From contig JBFWLB010000002.1 in assembly GCA_050252335.1 (NCBI GenBank), forward strand, positions 61,397 through 125,396: DNA of 64,000 nt. Reading direction: 5' to 3'. The position numbers and the translations under genes were made by a program. The notes beneath the pieces were generated by a model. That model was not told the origin of the DNA, did no database searches, and saw only the letters and a program-made list of their open reading frames with translations. This stretch comes from Berkiella_A sp050252335. Its GTDB lineage: Bacteria > Pseudomonadota > Gammaproteobacteria > Berkiellales > Berkiellaceae. Below, piece after piece: positions 41,113 through 50,800 of this stretch (its first letter is position 1; each line of letters begins with the position of its first letter).

Positions 41113-41895
41113 CTATAAACTGAAGACCAAGCCATTCGACCAATTTACGATTTTATCCATCATTTCAAAGTCGGTTAAATCTACCTTTATCGGCGTAATA
41201 GAAACATAGCCTGATTTTATTGCATGAAAATCAGTTCCAGGTCCACCATCTTGTTCAACACCTGCAGGTCCTATCCAAAAAATTTGATTACCACGTGGAT
41301 CTTGGCTAGGAACAATTTGTTCTGCAATATGTCTATACCCCAAGCGTGTTACTTTAAAACCCTTAATTTGCTCTAAAGGAAGATTGGGTACATTTACATT
41401 TAAGATGGTTTTTTTAGATAGTCCTCCCGCAATTGCTTTGGCAACAACTTGCTTAGCAATAACTGCGGCTGTTTCAAAATATTGTCGTTCACGATGATCA
41501 CAAACCAGCGAAATGGCAATCGCAGGATAGCCCAAAAAACGCCCTTCCATTGCTGCCGCAACCGTACCAGAATACAATACATCGTCACCTAGATTAGCAC
41601 CACAATTAATCCCCGAAACAATCATATCTGGATGGCTGTCCAGCCAACCTGTAATGGCTATGTGCACACTGTCTGTTGGTGTCCCCGTAACAGAATAAAA
41701 ACCATTCGGTTGCTTAATGACTCGCAAAGGTTGATCCAAGGTTAAAGAATTACTTGCAGCACTTCTATCTCTATCTGGCGCAACAACAATAATATCAGCA
41801 AGTTCAGAAAGAGAGGTTGCTAGATGTGTAATACCGGGTGCATGCACGCCGTCATCATTACTGATTAAAATTTGCGTTTTGATATTTTCACTCAC
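41113..41895 (-). CDS. surE: 5'/3'-nucleotidase SurE
   Basis: The 260-residue protein opens ILISNDDGVHAPGI (about 10-23), the SurE metal-binding signature. It continues with VVAPDRDRSAASNSLTL, VTGTPTDSVHIA and VSGINCGANLGDDVLYSGTV, all family motifs. SurE dephosphorylates nucleoside monophosphates and short polyphosphate. The GTG start comes one base after the ispF stop, so the genes are coupled. No pcm gene follows, unlike E. coli. The stop codon lies in an R1-end sequence. Confidence 0.93.
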   Translation of the reverse strand: MSENIKTQILISNDDGVHAPGITHLATSLSELADIIVVAPDRDRSAASNSLTLDQPLRVIKQPNGFYSVTGTPTDSVHIAITGWLDSHPDMIVSGINCGANLGDDVLYSGTVAAAMEGRFLGYPAIAISLVCDHRERQYFETAAVIAKQVVAKAIAGGLSKKTILNVNVPNLPLEQIKGFKVTRLGYRHIAEQIVPSQDPRGNQIFWIGPAGVEQDGGPGTDFHAIKSGYVSITPIKVDLTDFEMMDKIVNWSNGLVFSL

Positions 41896-41896
41896 A

Positions 41897-42397
41897 CTAC
41901 TTCTCCATCAACGAATCATTCAGTAAGGTCACGACAGCAAAAACAACAATCGCCTCACGATGCCCTACTGCATCACACTGCTCATTGGTTTTAGCTTTGA
42001 TATTTAGATTATCATAAGGAACTTGCAAATCAGTTGTTAAACACTCTCTCATTGCTGAGATATGAGGTGCTAATTTTGGTTTTTCTGCAATAATAGTAAT
42101 GTCTATATTATTAATACGATAATCAAGCTGTGTTATTTTCTGCAAAACATTTTGCAATAAAATACGCGAATCTGCATTCTTATATTTTGGATCGGTGTCT
42201 GGAAAATGTTGACCAATATCTCCCAATGCAGCCGCACCTAATAAGGCATCAATAAGTGCATGAATAAGCACATCGCCATCAGAATGTGCGACAAAACTTT
42301 TTTCGTAGGGGATTTCAACACCGGCTAAAATAATTCCTGTTTTTTGTGCATTTGATTCCAGACGATGTATATCATAACCATGACCAATTCGAATCAT
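41897..42397 (-). CDS. ispF: 2-C-methyl-D-erythritol 2,4-cyclodiphosphate synthase
   Basis: The start is at the ATG that overlaps the ispD stop (ATGA), giving 166 residues. GHGYDIHRLE (about 4-13) carries the zinc-binding Asp and His, and AHSDGDVLIHALIDALLGA and DIGQHFPDTDP are the next family motifs. KTNEQCDAVGHREAI-like sequence closes the domain. The enzyme cyclises CDP-methylerythritol 2-phosphate in the MEP isoprenoid pathway. It acts after IspD, whose gene is directly upstream. Confidence 0.95.
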   Translation of the reverse strand: MIRIGHGYDIHRLESNAQKTGIILAGVEIPYEKSFVAHSDGDVLIHALIDALLGAAALGDIGQHFPDTDPKYKNADSRILLQNVLQKITQLDYRINNIDITIIAEKPKLAPHISAMRECLTTDLQVPYDNLNIKAKTNEQCDAVGHREAIVVFAVVTLLNDSLMEK

Positions 42398-43119
42398 GAT
42401 AAGCATACCTCTTGACTGGTCAAAATAGCATTCGCCAATGCCAAATCTTTGGGGTAAGTTATTTTTAGATTAATATCTTGCGCTTCAATCAATTTAACGG
42501 GCAATCCAAATCGCTCAACTGCTTGTGCTTCATCCGTTATTATATATTTTCGCTCAAAACAATAAGCAAGACTCTTATAGAGCACATCATTTTTAAACAT
42601 TTGTGGCGTCAATGCTTGCCACAATCTATCTCGGTTAACGGTATGCCCAATGATATTTTGCTCTTCGCAATGTTTAATCGTTCCAGCAAGCTTTTCCGCT
42701 AAAATACCACCAATATCATTGGTCTTTAACTGAGAAATTAAATTCAATAAATCACGTAGAGAAAGACAAGGTCTTGCGGCGTCATGTACCAAAATCCAAT
42801 CATTCGCAGCAGTCATGGATTGCATGCTGTGCAATGCATTCCATACTGATTCTGCACGCGACTTACCCCCGATGACGGTTCGTAATTTTGATGTGTCTTT
42901 AGCATCATTTTGAGCATATATTTTTGAGAAATATTTATCTTCTGGATGCAACGCAACAACGACTTCAGTGATCCAGCTTTGAGCTAGAAAGAGATCAATC
43001 ACATGCTCAAGCACTGTTTTTGACTGTAATCGTTCATATTGTTTAGGCAAAGCGCTATTTTGCAAGAATCGCTGCCCAATACCTGCGGCGGGTATAATGA
43101 TGAAAAATTTATCACGCAT
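42394..43119 (-). CDS. ispD: 2-C-methyl-D-erythritol 4-phosphate cytidylyltransferase
   Basis: The 241-residue protein has the nucleotidyltransferase loop PAAGIGQRF (about 10-18) and ALPKQYERL (about 24-32). Later it has GGKSRAESVWNAL, WILVHDAARPCLS (about 131-143) and the C-terminal DEAQAVERFG and KITYPKDLALA. It transfers CMP from CTP to methylerythritol phosphate in the MEP pathway. It is coupled to ispF by an ATGA overlap. Length matches the family. Confidence 0.95.
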   Translation of the reverse strand: MRDKFFIIIPAAGIGQRFLQNSALPKQYERLQSKTVLEHVIDLFLAQSWITEVVVALHPEDKYFSKIYAQNDAKDTSKLRTVIGGKSRAESVWNALHSMQSMTAANDWILVHDAARPCLSLRDLLNLISQLKTNDIGGILAEKLAGTIKHCEEQNIIGHTVNRDRLWQALTPQMFKNDVLYKSLAYCFERKYIITDEAQAVERFGLPVKLIEAQDINLKITYPKDLALANAILTSQEVCLS

Positions 43120-43162
43120 TCAGTAAAAGTTACCTGTATTTTTACATCTAATTTTTTGATAT

Positions 43163-43330
43163 GAGCGAAGCGAATAAATTTTCTCACTTTGTAAAGGGAG
43201 ACGCTCGTACAGCGTAGCTGTCGAGTAGAGGGATTAGCGGATTGAACTTAAATCCTCAGCATCAATCCCCCTTGCGCACTTATTCAGTGCGCGTCCCCCT
43301 TCAAAAAGTGGGAGCTTTTATTCGCTTCGC
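43163..43330. repeat. R2 dispersed repeat, copy 3
   Basis: It opens GAGCGAAGCGAATAAATTTT and closes GTGGGAGCTTTTATTCGCTT, and contains CACTTTGTAAAGGGAGACGC, TCGAGTAGAGGGATTAG and AATCCCCCTTGCGCACTT. Close to the copies at 29149 and 61131, it fills most of the gap between ispD and ftsB, so ispD may have lost direct read-through from ftsB. Confidence 0.82.
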
Positions 43331-43387
43331 GAATATTAAAAATTAACGTTTCAATTACTGCTCACTCCGTATAACGGAAGGCTAATT

Positions 43388-43657
43388 TTAATTAACATTC
43401 TGATAGAAGGTTTCCCCTTTCTGAATCATACCTAAATCTGTTCGCGCTCGTTCTTCTAAGGCACCCAGCTGATGTTTCAGATCTTGCACTTCTGCTTCGA
43501 GTGTTAAATTACGCTCTTTTAGCTTATCGACTTCTTTTTGCTTGATCTCAACTTGTTCGTTTAATGCTATCAAATTGGGAATCGATCCATCGCCAAAGAA
43601 TAGTCGAATTTGCAATAATGCCAATAATATAATTAAAGCTATTGTTAGTCCTTTCAC
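43388..43657 (-). CDS. ftsB: Cell division protein FtsB
   Basis: The 89-residue protein has a single N-terminal membrane helix (LTIALIILLALLQIRLFF). A coiled coil of charged heptads follows (about 30-70, with KQKEVDKLKERNLTLEAEV), then the conserved ERARTDLGMIQKGETFYQ end. It is the usual FtsB size. FtsB joins FtsL and FtsQ at the septum to activate FtsWI. It starts with GTG 21 bases after the eno stop, and the eno-ftsB-ispD order is classical. The downstream R2 repeat separates it from ispD. Confidence 0.93.
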   Translation of the reverse strand: MKGLTIALIILLALLQIRLFFGDGSIPNLIALNEQVEIKQKEVDKLKERNLTLEAEVQDLKHQLGALEERARTDLGMIQKGETFYQNVN

Positions 43658-43678
43658 ACTTTAACTTATTTTAATCAA

Positions 43679-44968
43679 TTATTTATGCAGCCATTTTGTA
43701 AAAGAATGTTTACCAGCGTATACCGCATTAGATTGCTCATAAATACGCGTTAGCTGATTATATTTTACAATTCTATCTGTCCTTGCTGGCGCACCAGTTT
43801 TAATTTGCATTGCCCCCACACCCACAGAGAGATCAGCAATAAAGCTTTCTTCTGTTTCACCAGAACGATGCGAAATAATGGTTTGATAATGTGCATTTTT
43901 CGCAAGTGCAATTGTATCTAAGGTTTCTGTCAATGTGCCGATTTGATTTAATTTAATTAAAATCGCATTTGCAATGTGTTTTTCAATCCCTTGTTTTAAG
44001 CGTGTAGGATTGGTAACAAAGACATCGTCACCCACCAGCTGAATTTTAGCGCCTAAACGTTCTGTCATTTCTTGCCAGCCATTAAAGTCGCTTTCTTGCA
44101 ATGCATCTTCAATGGATAAGATAGGATACGTTTGTGTCCAGCGCTCATACATATCAATCAGCTGTGTTGCACTGAGCTGTTTATTGTCTGAGGCAAGATA
44201 ATATTTGTTATCATTAAACAATTCATTTGCAGCAACATCTAATGCCAAGAAAACATCTTTGCCTGCAACCAATCCAGCTCTTTCAATAGCAGCCATTATC
44301 TTATCAAGCGCTTCTTGATTTGAAGATAAATTAGGCGCAAAACCACCTTCATCACCCACACCCGTCATCAACTTGCCTTCACGTAATACAGATTTAAGTG
44401 CATGATAAATTTCAACGCCCATTTGCAAAGCTTGGTTCCAATTCTCCGCACCAACAGGCATTATCATAAATTCTTGCACATCAACATTATTATCTGCATG
44501 TGCGCCCCCATTGAGAATATTCATCATGGGCACAGGCATAGAGAGCTTGTTCGCACTGATCTCAGACAAATGTTGATACAGAGGTACTTGCTTTTGAAGT
44601 GCGCATGCCTTAGCAAAAGCCAAGGAAACAGCTAATATTGCATTTGCGCCTAATTTACTTTTATTGGGTGTACCATCTTGAGACAACAAGAAATGATCCA
44701 GTGCTACTTGATCATCAAATGATTTTCCAACAACACTGGGGGCAATAACTTTGCATACATTATGAACAGCCGTTTGTACGCCTTTGCCCATGTATCTTGT
44801 GTTGTCTTGATCACGTAATTCTAAGGCCTCATAGGTACCTGTAGAAGCACCACTGGGCACAGAAGCTAATGCTTTTGCGCCTGAATCTAAGCAAAGCTCA
44901 GCTTCAACCGTTGGAAATCCACGTGAATCCAATATTTCTCTGGCATGTAATGATTTGATATTAAACAT
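43679..44968 (-). CDS. eno: Enolase
   Basis: The 429-residue protein is full length and has the enolase signatures. These are HAREILDSRGFPTVEAE (about 8-24), PSGASTGTYEALELRD (about 38-53), GGAHADNNVDVQEFMIMP (about 154-171), SIEDALQESDFNGW and LIKLNQIGTLTETL, with SHRSGETEE (about 370-378) closing the active site. It interconverts 2-phosphoglycerate and phosphoenolpyruvate. It lies 18 bases after kdsA, which uses phosphoenolpyruvate. Confidence 0.97.
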   Translation of the reverse strand: MFNIKSLHAREILDSRGFPTVEAELCLDSGAKALASVPSGASTGTYEALELRDQDNTRYMGKGVQTAVHNVCKVIAPSVVGKSFDDQVALDHFLLSQDGTPNKSKLGANAILAVSLAFAKACALQKQVPLYQHLSEISANKLSMPVPMMNILNGGAHADNNVDVQEFMIMPVGAENWNQALQMGVEIYHALKSVLREGKLMTGVGDEGGFAPNLSSNQEALDKIMAAIERAGLVAGKDVFLALDVAANELFNDNKYYLASDNKQLSATQLIDMYERWTQTYPILSIEDALQESDFNGWQEMTERLGAKIQLVGDDVFVTNPTRLKQGIEKHIANAILIKLNQIGTLTETLDTIALAKNAHYQTIISHRSGETEESFIADLSVGVGAMQIKTGAPARTDRIVKYNQLTRIYEQSNAVYAGKHSFTKWLHK

Positions 44969-44986
44969 CCTATCCCTCTCATGTAA

Positions 44987-45820
44987 TTACGCAACGTCTA
45001 AGGCGTAATGATCCTTTTTAGTAACTTGATCTAATGCTTTTAAAGTTTCAAGCAATCTTGCCATTTTATGTAACGGCCATGAATTAGGCCCATCGCTTAA
45101 TGCTTTTTCAGGATCAGGATGTGTTTCCATAAAAAGCCCAGCAATGCCAACCGCAATTGCCGCTTTTGCCAGCACAGGCACAAACTCTCTTTGCCCGCCT
45201 GAAGCCCCGCCAAGGCCACCTGGCAATTGAACAGAATGTGTTGCATCAAAAACAACTGCATCAGAAAAACTACGCATAATAGCTAATGATCGCATGTCAG
45301 ACACGAGGTTATTGTAGCCAAAGCTGGCGCCTCGTTCACAGACCATAATCTTGTCATTACCTACAGCGCGCGCTTTTTCAACAACGTGCTTCATGTCATT
45401 GGGTGCTAAAAACTGCCCTTTTTTGATATTAACGGGTAAATTCTGCTTAGCAACATTTTGAATAAAATTAGTCTGCCTACATAAAAAGGCCGGTGTTTGC
45501 AAAACATCCACAACACTAGCCACTTCAGACAGAGGCGTATCTTCATGCACATCTGTAAGAACAGGGACTTTAATTTGTGTTTTCACTTTTTCTAAGATCT
45601 TAAGCCCTTGCTCTATACCAGGCCCTCTAAAACTACCATGCGAAGAGCGATTGGCTTTATCAAAGGATGATTTAAAAATAAAAGGAATGCCTAATTGCGC
45701 CGTTATCTCTTTTAAAATACCCGCAGTTTCTAATACCAATGTTTCTGATTCAATGACACAGGGCCCTGAAATCAGAAAAAACGGTTGATCCACGCCAATA
45801 TTAAATCCACAAATATTCAT
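44987..45820 (-). CDS. kdsA: 3-deoxy-8-phosphooctulonate (Kdo8P) synthase
   Basis: The 277-residue protein has the KDO8P/DAHP synthase fold, with the conserved FLISGPCVIES (about 15-25), KSSFDKANRSSHGSFRGPG (about 50-68), TDVHE (about 93-97), KKGQFLAPNDMKHVVEK, CERGASFGYNNLVSDMR and FDATHSVQLPGG. It joins arabinose 5-phosphate with phosphoenolpyruvate to make Kdo8P for lipopolysaccharide. Together with the lpx genes in this window it indicates a standard Kdo-lipid A outer membrane. It appears intact. Confidence 0.97.
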   Translation of the reverse strand: MNICGFNIGVDQPFFLISGPCVIESETLVLETAGILKEITAQLGIPFIFKSSFDKANRSSHGSFRGPGIEQGLKILEKVKTQIKVPVLTDVHEDTPLSEVASVVDVLQTPAFLCRQTNFIQNVAKQNLPVNIKKGQFLAPNDMKHVVEKARAVGNDKIMVCERGASFGYNNLVSDMRSLAIMRSFSDAVVFDATHSVQLPGGLGGASGGQREFVPVLAKAAIAVGIAGLFMETHPDPEKALSDGPNSWPLHKMARLLETLKALDQVTKKDHYALDVA

Positions 45821-45880
45821 AACAGACCCTATCTTTCATTTTCACATTCATATGTAATTACTACACTGCTTTTTTCTTTG

Positions 45881-45945
45881 TTTGCAAAGCGAAGATTTTT
45901 CTCCTCTCCCAAAATTGGGAGAGAAAAATAATTCGCTGCGCTCAT
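45881..45945. repeat. R2-related short repeat
   Basis: TTTGCAAAGCGAAGATTTTT at the left and AATAATTCGCTGCGCTCAT at the right bracket CTCTCCCAAAATTGGGAGAG, which forms a hairpin. It lies in the 143-base gap between pyrG and kdsA. It could act as a terminator or processing site. Confidence 0.7.
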
Positions 45946-45963
45946 ATCACAAAACCAAGCCTG

Positions 45964-47598
45964 CTATAAATGCTCATGGTGTTCAATCGCAGCTTTGACA
46001 AAATCCATAAACAATGGATGCCCTTTACGTGGTGTAGAAGTAAACTCTGGATGGAATTGACAACCAACAAACCAAGGATGATCTTTTAACTCAATCATCT
46101 CAACCAAATTACCGTCTTGTGAACAACCAGAAACAATTAAGCCTTGAGCGGTTAATTGATTAATGAGTCTATTGTTTACTTCATAACGATGACGATGACG
46201 TTCGATAATGCCTTCTTTTTGGTAACTTTCGTAGGCTTTCGTTCCCATGGTTAATCGACAATACTGACCACCTAAACGCATCGTACCCCCAAGATCAGAA
46301 GCTACATCTCGTTTTTCTGTGCTACCCGAAGCATCCGTCCATTCGGTAATAAGACCAACAACAGGATATGCTGTATGAAGATCAAATTCTGTACTATTAG
46401 CAGTCGGCATGTCTGCAACATGGCGAGCAAACTCAATGATAGCAACTTGCATACCTAAGCAAATGCCTAAATAAGGCACTTTATTTTCTCGAGCAAATTG
46501 TGCTGCTTTAATTTTGCCTTCAATACCTCTATTCCCAAATCCACCAGGAATTAAGATAGCATCGAGTGCTACAAGTGCCTCAGTACCATTTTTTTCTATA
46601 TCTTCGGAATCAATATAATGGATATTTACTTTGGTTAAGGTATGAATACCAGCGTGAATTAAGGCTTCATTTAATGACTTATAGGCATCTACAAGATCAA
46701 TATATTTTCCAACCAACCCAATGTTGACTTCTTTTTTAGGATGCTTCAAGCGATGTACAACTTCGTGCCAATCACTCAAATTAGTGGGCTTTGCCTGACT
46801 GGTTAAATTTAATTTTTCAATGACAATATCATCCAAGCCTTGCTTATGCAGTGCTTCAGGTATTTCATAAATTGATTTTAAATCAATGGAGCTGATAACA
46901 GCTTTTTCTTCAACATTGGTGAACAAAGCAATTTTCTTTTTGTCACTCTCGGGGATAGGCTGCTTAGAACGACAGATAATAATATCTGGCTGTATACCAA
47001 TCGAACGCAATTCTTTTACAGAATGCTGCGTTGGCTTGGTTTTTATTTCACCTGTAGCAGACAGAAACGGCACCAAGGTAAGATGAATAAACAAAGTATT
47101 TTGCGCGCCCAATTCCATGCGAATTTGTCGAATGGCTTCTAAAAAAGGGAGTGATTCAATATCACCAACGGTCCCACCAATTTCAACCATAACAACGTCA
47201 GCACCATTGGCAGCATTGAAAATGCGCGATTTAATTTCATCCGTAATATGTGGAATGACTTGCACAGTGGCACCCAAATAGTCACCACGTCGTTCTTTGG
47301 CAATCACATCGGCATAAATGCTGCCAGTTGTAATATTGCTCTTACGCGACATTGTCGTTTGAACAAAACGTTCATAATGTCCCAAATCAAGATCGGTTTC
47401 TGCGCCATCTTCGGTCACATACACTTCACCGTGCTGGAAAGGACTCATGGTACCAGGATCAACGTTAATATAGGGATCTAGTTTTTGAAGGTTAACTGAC
47501 AATCCTCTGGACTCAAGAATAGAAGCAAGTGATGCAGAAGCAATACCCTTGCCTAAGGAGGAAACAACACCCCCAGTAACGAATATATAGCGTGCCAT
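45964..47598 (-). CDS. pyrG: CTP synthase
   Basis: The 544-residue protein has the N-terminal synthetase domain (YIFVTGGVVSSLGKGIASAS, about 4-23, then KLDPYINVDPGTMSPFQHGE, VYVTEDGAETDLDLGHYERF). The C-terminal class I glutaminase domain has LGICLGMQ with the cysteine near 380 and CQFHPEFTSTP with the later catalytic residues. It converts UTP to CTP using glutamine and ATP. It is full length. CTP is used by IspD and by Kdo activation, both represented nearby. Confidence 0.97.
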   Translation of the reverse strand: MARYIFVTGGVVSSLGKGIASASLASILESRGLSVNLQKLDPYINVDPGTMSPFQHGEVYVTEDGAETDLDLGHYERFVQTTMSRKSNITTGSIYADVIAKERRGDYLGATVQVIPHITDEIKSRIFNAANGADVVMVEIGGTVGDIESLPFLEAIRQIRMELGAQNTLFIHLTLVPFLSATGEIKTKPTQHSVKELRSIGIQPDIIICRSKQPIPESDKKKIALFTNVEEKAVISSIDLKSIYEIPEALHKQGLDDIVIEKLNLTSQAKPTNLSDWHEVVHRLKHPKKEVNIGLVGKYIDLVDAYKSLNEALIHAGIHTLTKVNIHYIDSEDIEKNGTEALVALDAILIPGGFGNRGIEGKIKAAQFARENKVPYLGICLGMQVAIIEFARHVADMPTANSTEFDLHTAYPVVGLITEWTDASGSTEKRDVASDLGGTMRLGGQYCRLTMGTKAYESYQKEGIIERHRHRYEVNNRLINQLTAQGLIVSGCSQDGNLVEMIELKDHPWFVGCQFHPEFTSTPRKGHPLFMDFVKAAIEHHEHL

Positions 47599-47857
47599 CT
47601 AATACCTATGATTTACTGTAATTAAAAATTAAGAAAAATGATCTTTGGAATCAAAAAACCTTTTTTCAACGTGATTGAGAAGTTTGTGCTAGATGGGAGG
47701 TTATTCTAACAAAATATGAGTTACTACTCCAAAGATATTAGTCAAAATTTTGCTGAAAGGTGCTTAGTGGTACCAGGAAATATTAGTTGCGCGTTCTTTT
47801 CCGTCTATTTTTGATTTTAAGCTGATAAACTTACCCCAAAAACAAATGTTACTTAGG

Positions 47858-49240
47858 TTACTCATTTGTAAGCAATAAGCCTGCTTCATCCTCTGAGGTC
47901 ACTCGATATTTGTTGGAAACACAATAATCCCCTACTGAAATCAATTGCCCTTCATGATAAAAAAGAGGCACGCTATCACGCTCCCATGGCGGGATTTTTA
48001 ATGTTTGAAACAATTGCTTTAAACTCTGTGTATGATTCTTTCCCGCTAGTTGGCACCGCTCTCCCTCTTGGCGAAAAGTAACTGTCAATAAGGGATTCAA
48101 AGAGAAATGTTTCAAAGCCAAGCCCTTGCCTCGTGTTGTTATGGTTCGCCATATTTGCCCCTGCGGTAACTCTAAAGGCTTATCAAAATGCCAAGTCAAC
48201 GGCTGCTGCACAACATGCTTAGAAGGCACGAACTGTTTATCTAATGTGGGGCTTAAAAATAATTTATTTTGATAACGTCTAATTTCGCCCCCCTTCCATT
48301 GTATCGTTGGGTTTTTATCCTGTGCAGCGGTGAAAATCTGCATCAAAATATCCATCAATTTTTTCTCTGTCGGTAAAGGAATATCTGCATTTTTAATCCA
48401 TAAACGCAACAATGCTTTTCTTTTAGAGAACGTATGTTTAGCCAAGCCATTCAACTCAAGATGCATATGCTCATCTAATAGTTTCTGAAGATCAGAATAC
48501 AAATATTCTTCTAAGAGCGTTTGAGATTCAAAGGCTAAACGTGCACATTTAGCAAGCTGGTGTGCGGCTGTTGGATTAACAGAATCAAGCACTGGCAACA
48601 AATTTTTTCGAATGAGATTTCGTTTAAATTGTAAATTAAGATTACTCTCGTCTTCTATCCATTTTAAATTAAAATGCGTTGCATATCTCATAATGCTTTT
48701 ACGCGATACAGCCAGCATAGGGCGCAATAAAGTTCCTTGACCTAAACGGGAATGCATATGTATACCAGACAAACCTCTTAAGCCTGTACCTCGCAAAAGA
48801 TTCAACAAAACAGTTTCTGCTTGATCTTCCTCACTGTGTGCGGTCAAGACAACATTACCTACTTCTAGTCGCTCTGTAAATGCTTGGTACCGTGCATTCC
48901 GTGCTAAAGCTTCCAGAGAATCACCCGCTTGTTTATGAAGCGCTAATTTAAATATTTCCAGTGGGATTTGTAGATCATTACAAACCATTTGACAATGCCT
49001 TGCCCAATCATCTGCAAATAAACTAAGTCCATGATGTGCATGATAGGCTTTTATCGAAAATGCATGTTGAGAAGAGAGCGCATGAAGCGCGTGCAATAAA
49101 ACATGAGAATCCTTGCCTCCACTATATGCGACAATAAAAGTACGTTTATGTGGAAACTCGAGGCAAGGTAAAGCAGAAATGGCCTGAAGCAGAGTACTGT
49201 AAATTTCATTTACGCAATCATTCATAGTTACAGAGTTCAT
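47858..49240 (-). CDS. tilS: tRNA(Ile)-lysidine synthetase
   Basis: The 460-residue protein has the PP-loop VAYSGGKDSHVLLHAL (about 38-53), HHGLSLFADDWARHC, LLNLLRGTGLRGLSGI and the TilS C-terminal domain (REEGERC-like RQEGERCQL and PPWERDSVPLF). The enzyme adds lysine to C34 of the CAU-anticodon tRNA(Ile), allowing AUA reading. Its place after accA is common in gammaproteobacteria. The ATG at 49240 or one 15 bases later could be used. It appears complete. Confidence 0.93.
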   Translation of the reverse strand: MNSVTMNDCVNEIYSTLLQAISALPCLEFPHKRTFIVAYSGGKDSHVLLHALHALSSQHAFSIKAYHAHHGLSLFADDWARHCQMVCNDLQIPLEIFKLALHKQAGDSLEALARNARYQAFTERLEVGNVVLTAHSEEDQAETVLLNLLRGTGLRGLSGIHMHSRLGQGTLLRPMLAVSRKSIMRYATHFNLKWIEDESNLNLQFKRNLIRKNLLPVLDSVNPTAAHQLAKCARLAFESQTLLEEYLYSDLQKLLDEHMHLELNGLAKHTFSKRKALLRLWIKNADIPLPTEKKLMDILMQIFTAAQDKNPTIQWKGGEIRRYQNKLFLSPTLDKQFVPSKHVVQQPLTWHFDKPLELPQGQIWRTITTRGKGLALKHFSLNPLLTVTFRQEGERCQLAGKNHTQSLKQLFQTLKIPPWERDSVPLFYHEGQLISVGDYCVSNKYRVTSEDEAGLLLTNE

Positions 49241-49306
49241 ATTTTTAAAGCTGTTTCTTAGTCTAATGCCAGTCAGTTAAGTGCTGATGGAATATATTTC
49301 TTAGTA

Positions 49307-49460
49307 GCGCAAAGCGCCGTATACTCCCTTTGGAATCAAAGGGAGTCGCCGTCTGCGGCGGAGGGATTTTTAAAATAAAGATTTAAAAAAATCCATCTGC
49401 TCACTAAAGTGAGCCTCTTCCCTTGATTCCAAGGGAAGATAACCATTCACTTCGTTCATT
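49307..49460. repeat. R2-related repeat, divergent copy
   Basis: It runs from GCGCAAAGCGCCGTATACTC to CCATTCACTTCGTTCAT. Complementary arms CTCCCTTTGGAATCAAAGGG and CCCTTGATTCCAAGGGAAG enclose GTCTGCGGCGGAGGGATTTT and a shorter AT-rich centre. It occupies the gap of 350 bases between tilS and accA, together with the 34-base sequence at 49472. Parts of it recur inverted at 53016-53083. Confidence 0.8.
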
Positions 49461-49471
49461 TCCGAACTGGG

Positions 49472-49505
49472 ATGACAAAAGTGGTTTTCCCCGGACACTA
49501 CTGCC
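49472..49505. repeat. 34-base sequence shared exactly with 29437-29470
   Basis: This is the second copy of the sequence that begins ATGACAAAAGTGGTTTTCCC. Beyond it the two sites diverge (GTCAACAGG here, CAAAATTGGG there). Confidence 0.9.
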
Positions 49506-49591
49506 TGTCAACAGGAGCGGGTGGCTGAAAGCCGGGTGAGGTTAATACAAATTTAAAACAGCTCAATCGCAATGTTAAGAGTCAGCATATT

Positions 49592-50545
49592 TTAAATATC
49601 AGTACCAAGTACCATAATTTTCTTATACCGCTCTTCCATCAACTGCGCCAAAGGAACTCGTTTTAATTGCTTGAGGTTTTCTTGTAAATGTTTTTTTACA
49701 GACGCCGCTGTTTTAACAAGATCACGATGTGCACCACCTAAAGGCTCAGGAATAATGCCATCGATCAATCCAAGTTCAAGTAATTTATCTGCAGTAATAC
49801 CCATCATTTCAGCAGCTTCACTTTTCTTATCCGCATTTCTAAAGAGAATAGAAGCACATCCTTCAGGTGAAATAGTTGCATAGTAGCTATACTGCAACAT
49901 CAATACGCGGTCAGCAACACCAATACCTAAAGCACCACCAGAACACCCCTCTCCAATGACAATGGCAATGACGGGAGTCTTTAACTGCGACATAACGTAA
50001 AGATTACGTGCTATCGCCTCACTTTGGTTTCGTGCTTCAGCGCCAATACCTGGATAGGCACCTGGCGTATCTATTAATGTGATAACAGGCAACTCAAATT
50101 TTTCAGCTAATTCCATGAGTCGTTTAGCACGACGATATCCTTCTGGATGCATCATGCCAAAATTACGTTCGATTTTCTCTTTGGTGTCTCTACCCTTTTG
50201 TTGACCGATGACCATAACAGGCTCACCCTCAAAACGCGCGATACCACCCACAATCGCTTTATCATCAGAAAAAGCGCGATCCCCATGTAATTCATCAAAA
50301 TCACTAAAAAGGTGCTCAATGTAATCGAGTGTGTAAGGTCTTTTAGGATGACGAGCTAGTTGAGCAACTTGCCATGCGGAGAGATTCTTAAATATTGATT
50401 TAGTTAAATCTCTACTTTTTGCCTCAAGACGAAGAATTTCTTCACTAATATTAATCTCAGAATCTGAGCCAACATGTCTTAATTCTTCGATCTTCTCTAC
50501 TAATTCAGCAATTGGCTGTTCAAAATCCAGGTAGTTTTGATTCAT
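49592..50545 (-). CDS. accA: Acetyl-CoA carboxylase carboxyltransferase alpha subunit
   Basis: The start is at ATG 50545, after AGAGGTCTTTA, giving MNQNYLDFEQPIAEL, the normal AccA N terminus; an upstream in-frame start is not needed. The 317-residue product contains RHPKRPYTLDYIE, FSDFDELHGDRAFSDD, GQQKGRDTKEKI, FGMMHPEGYRRAKRLM, LIDTPGAYPGIGAE and GEGCSGGALGIGVAD. It works with AccD to carboxylate acetyl-CoA, the first step of fatty-acid synthesis. In the usual order it follows dnaE; here about 6.5 kb of accessory genes separate them. Confidence 0.97.
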   Translation of the reverse strand: MNQNYLDFEQPIAELVEKIEELRHVGSDSEINISEEILRLEAKSRDLTKSIFKNLSAWQVAQLARHPKRPYTLDYIEHLFSDFDELHGDRAFSDDKAIVGGIARFEGEPVMVIGQQKGRDTKEKIERNFGMMHPEGYRRAKRLMELAEKFELPVITLIDTPGAYPGIGAEARNQSEAIARNLYVMSQLKTPVIAIVIGEGCSGGALGIGVADRVLMLQYSYYATISPEGCASILFRNADKKSEAAEMMGITADKLLELGLIDGIIPEPLGGAHRDLVKTAASVKKHLQENLKQLKRVPLAQLMEERYKKIMVLGTDI

Positions 50546-50800
50546 TAAAGACCTCTTAAAAACGTGCAAATGACCACCTAATGCCCGGCAATCATACCAT
50601 TCTGCAAGCAGTCCAACAAATTTTATAAAAAAAATAAAGCAAACGCTTGTAATTACTCTATACTTCTTGTGATACTGCTTATTGCAACATAGTTTTGTTT
50701 TTTAGATTTCGAGCTTAGATTCCTAAGAAACTCAACTTGTTCAATTCGCGTACTTGTTATTAACTGAAATAAACAAGATAATTGTTAGGAGTTATGTTTC

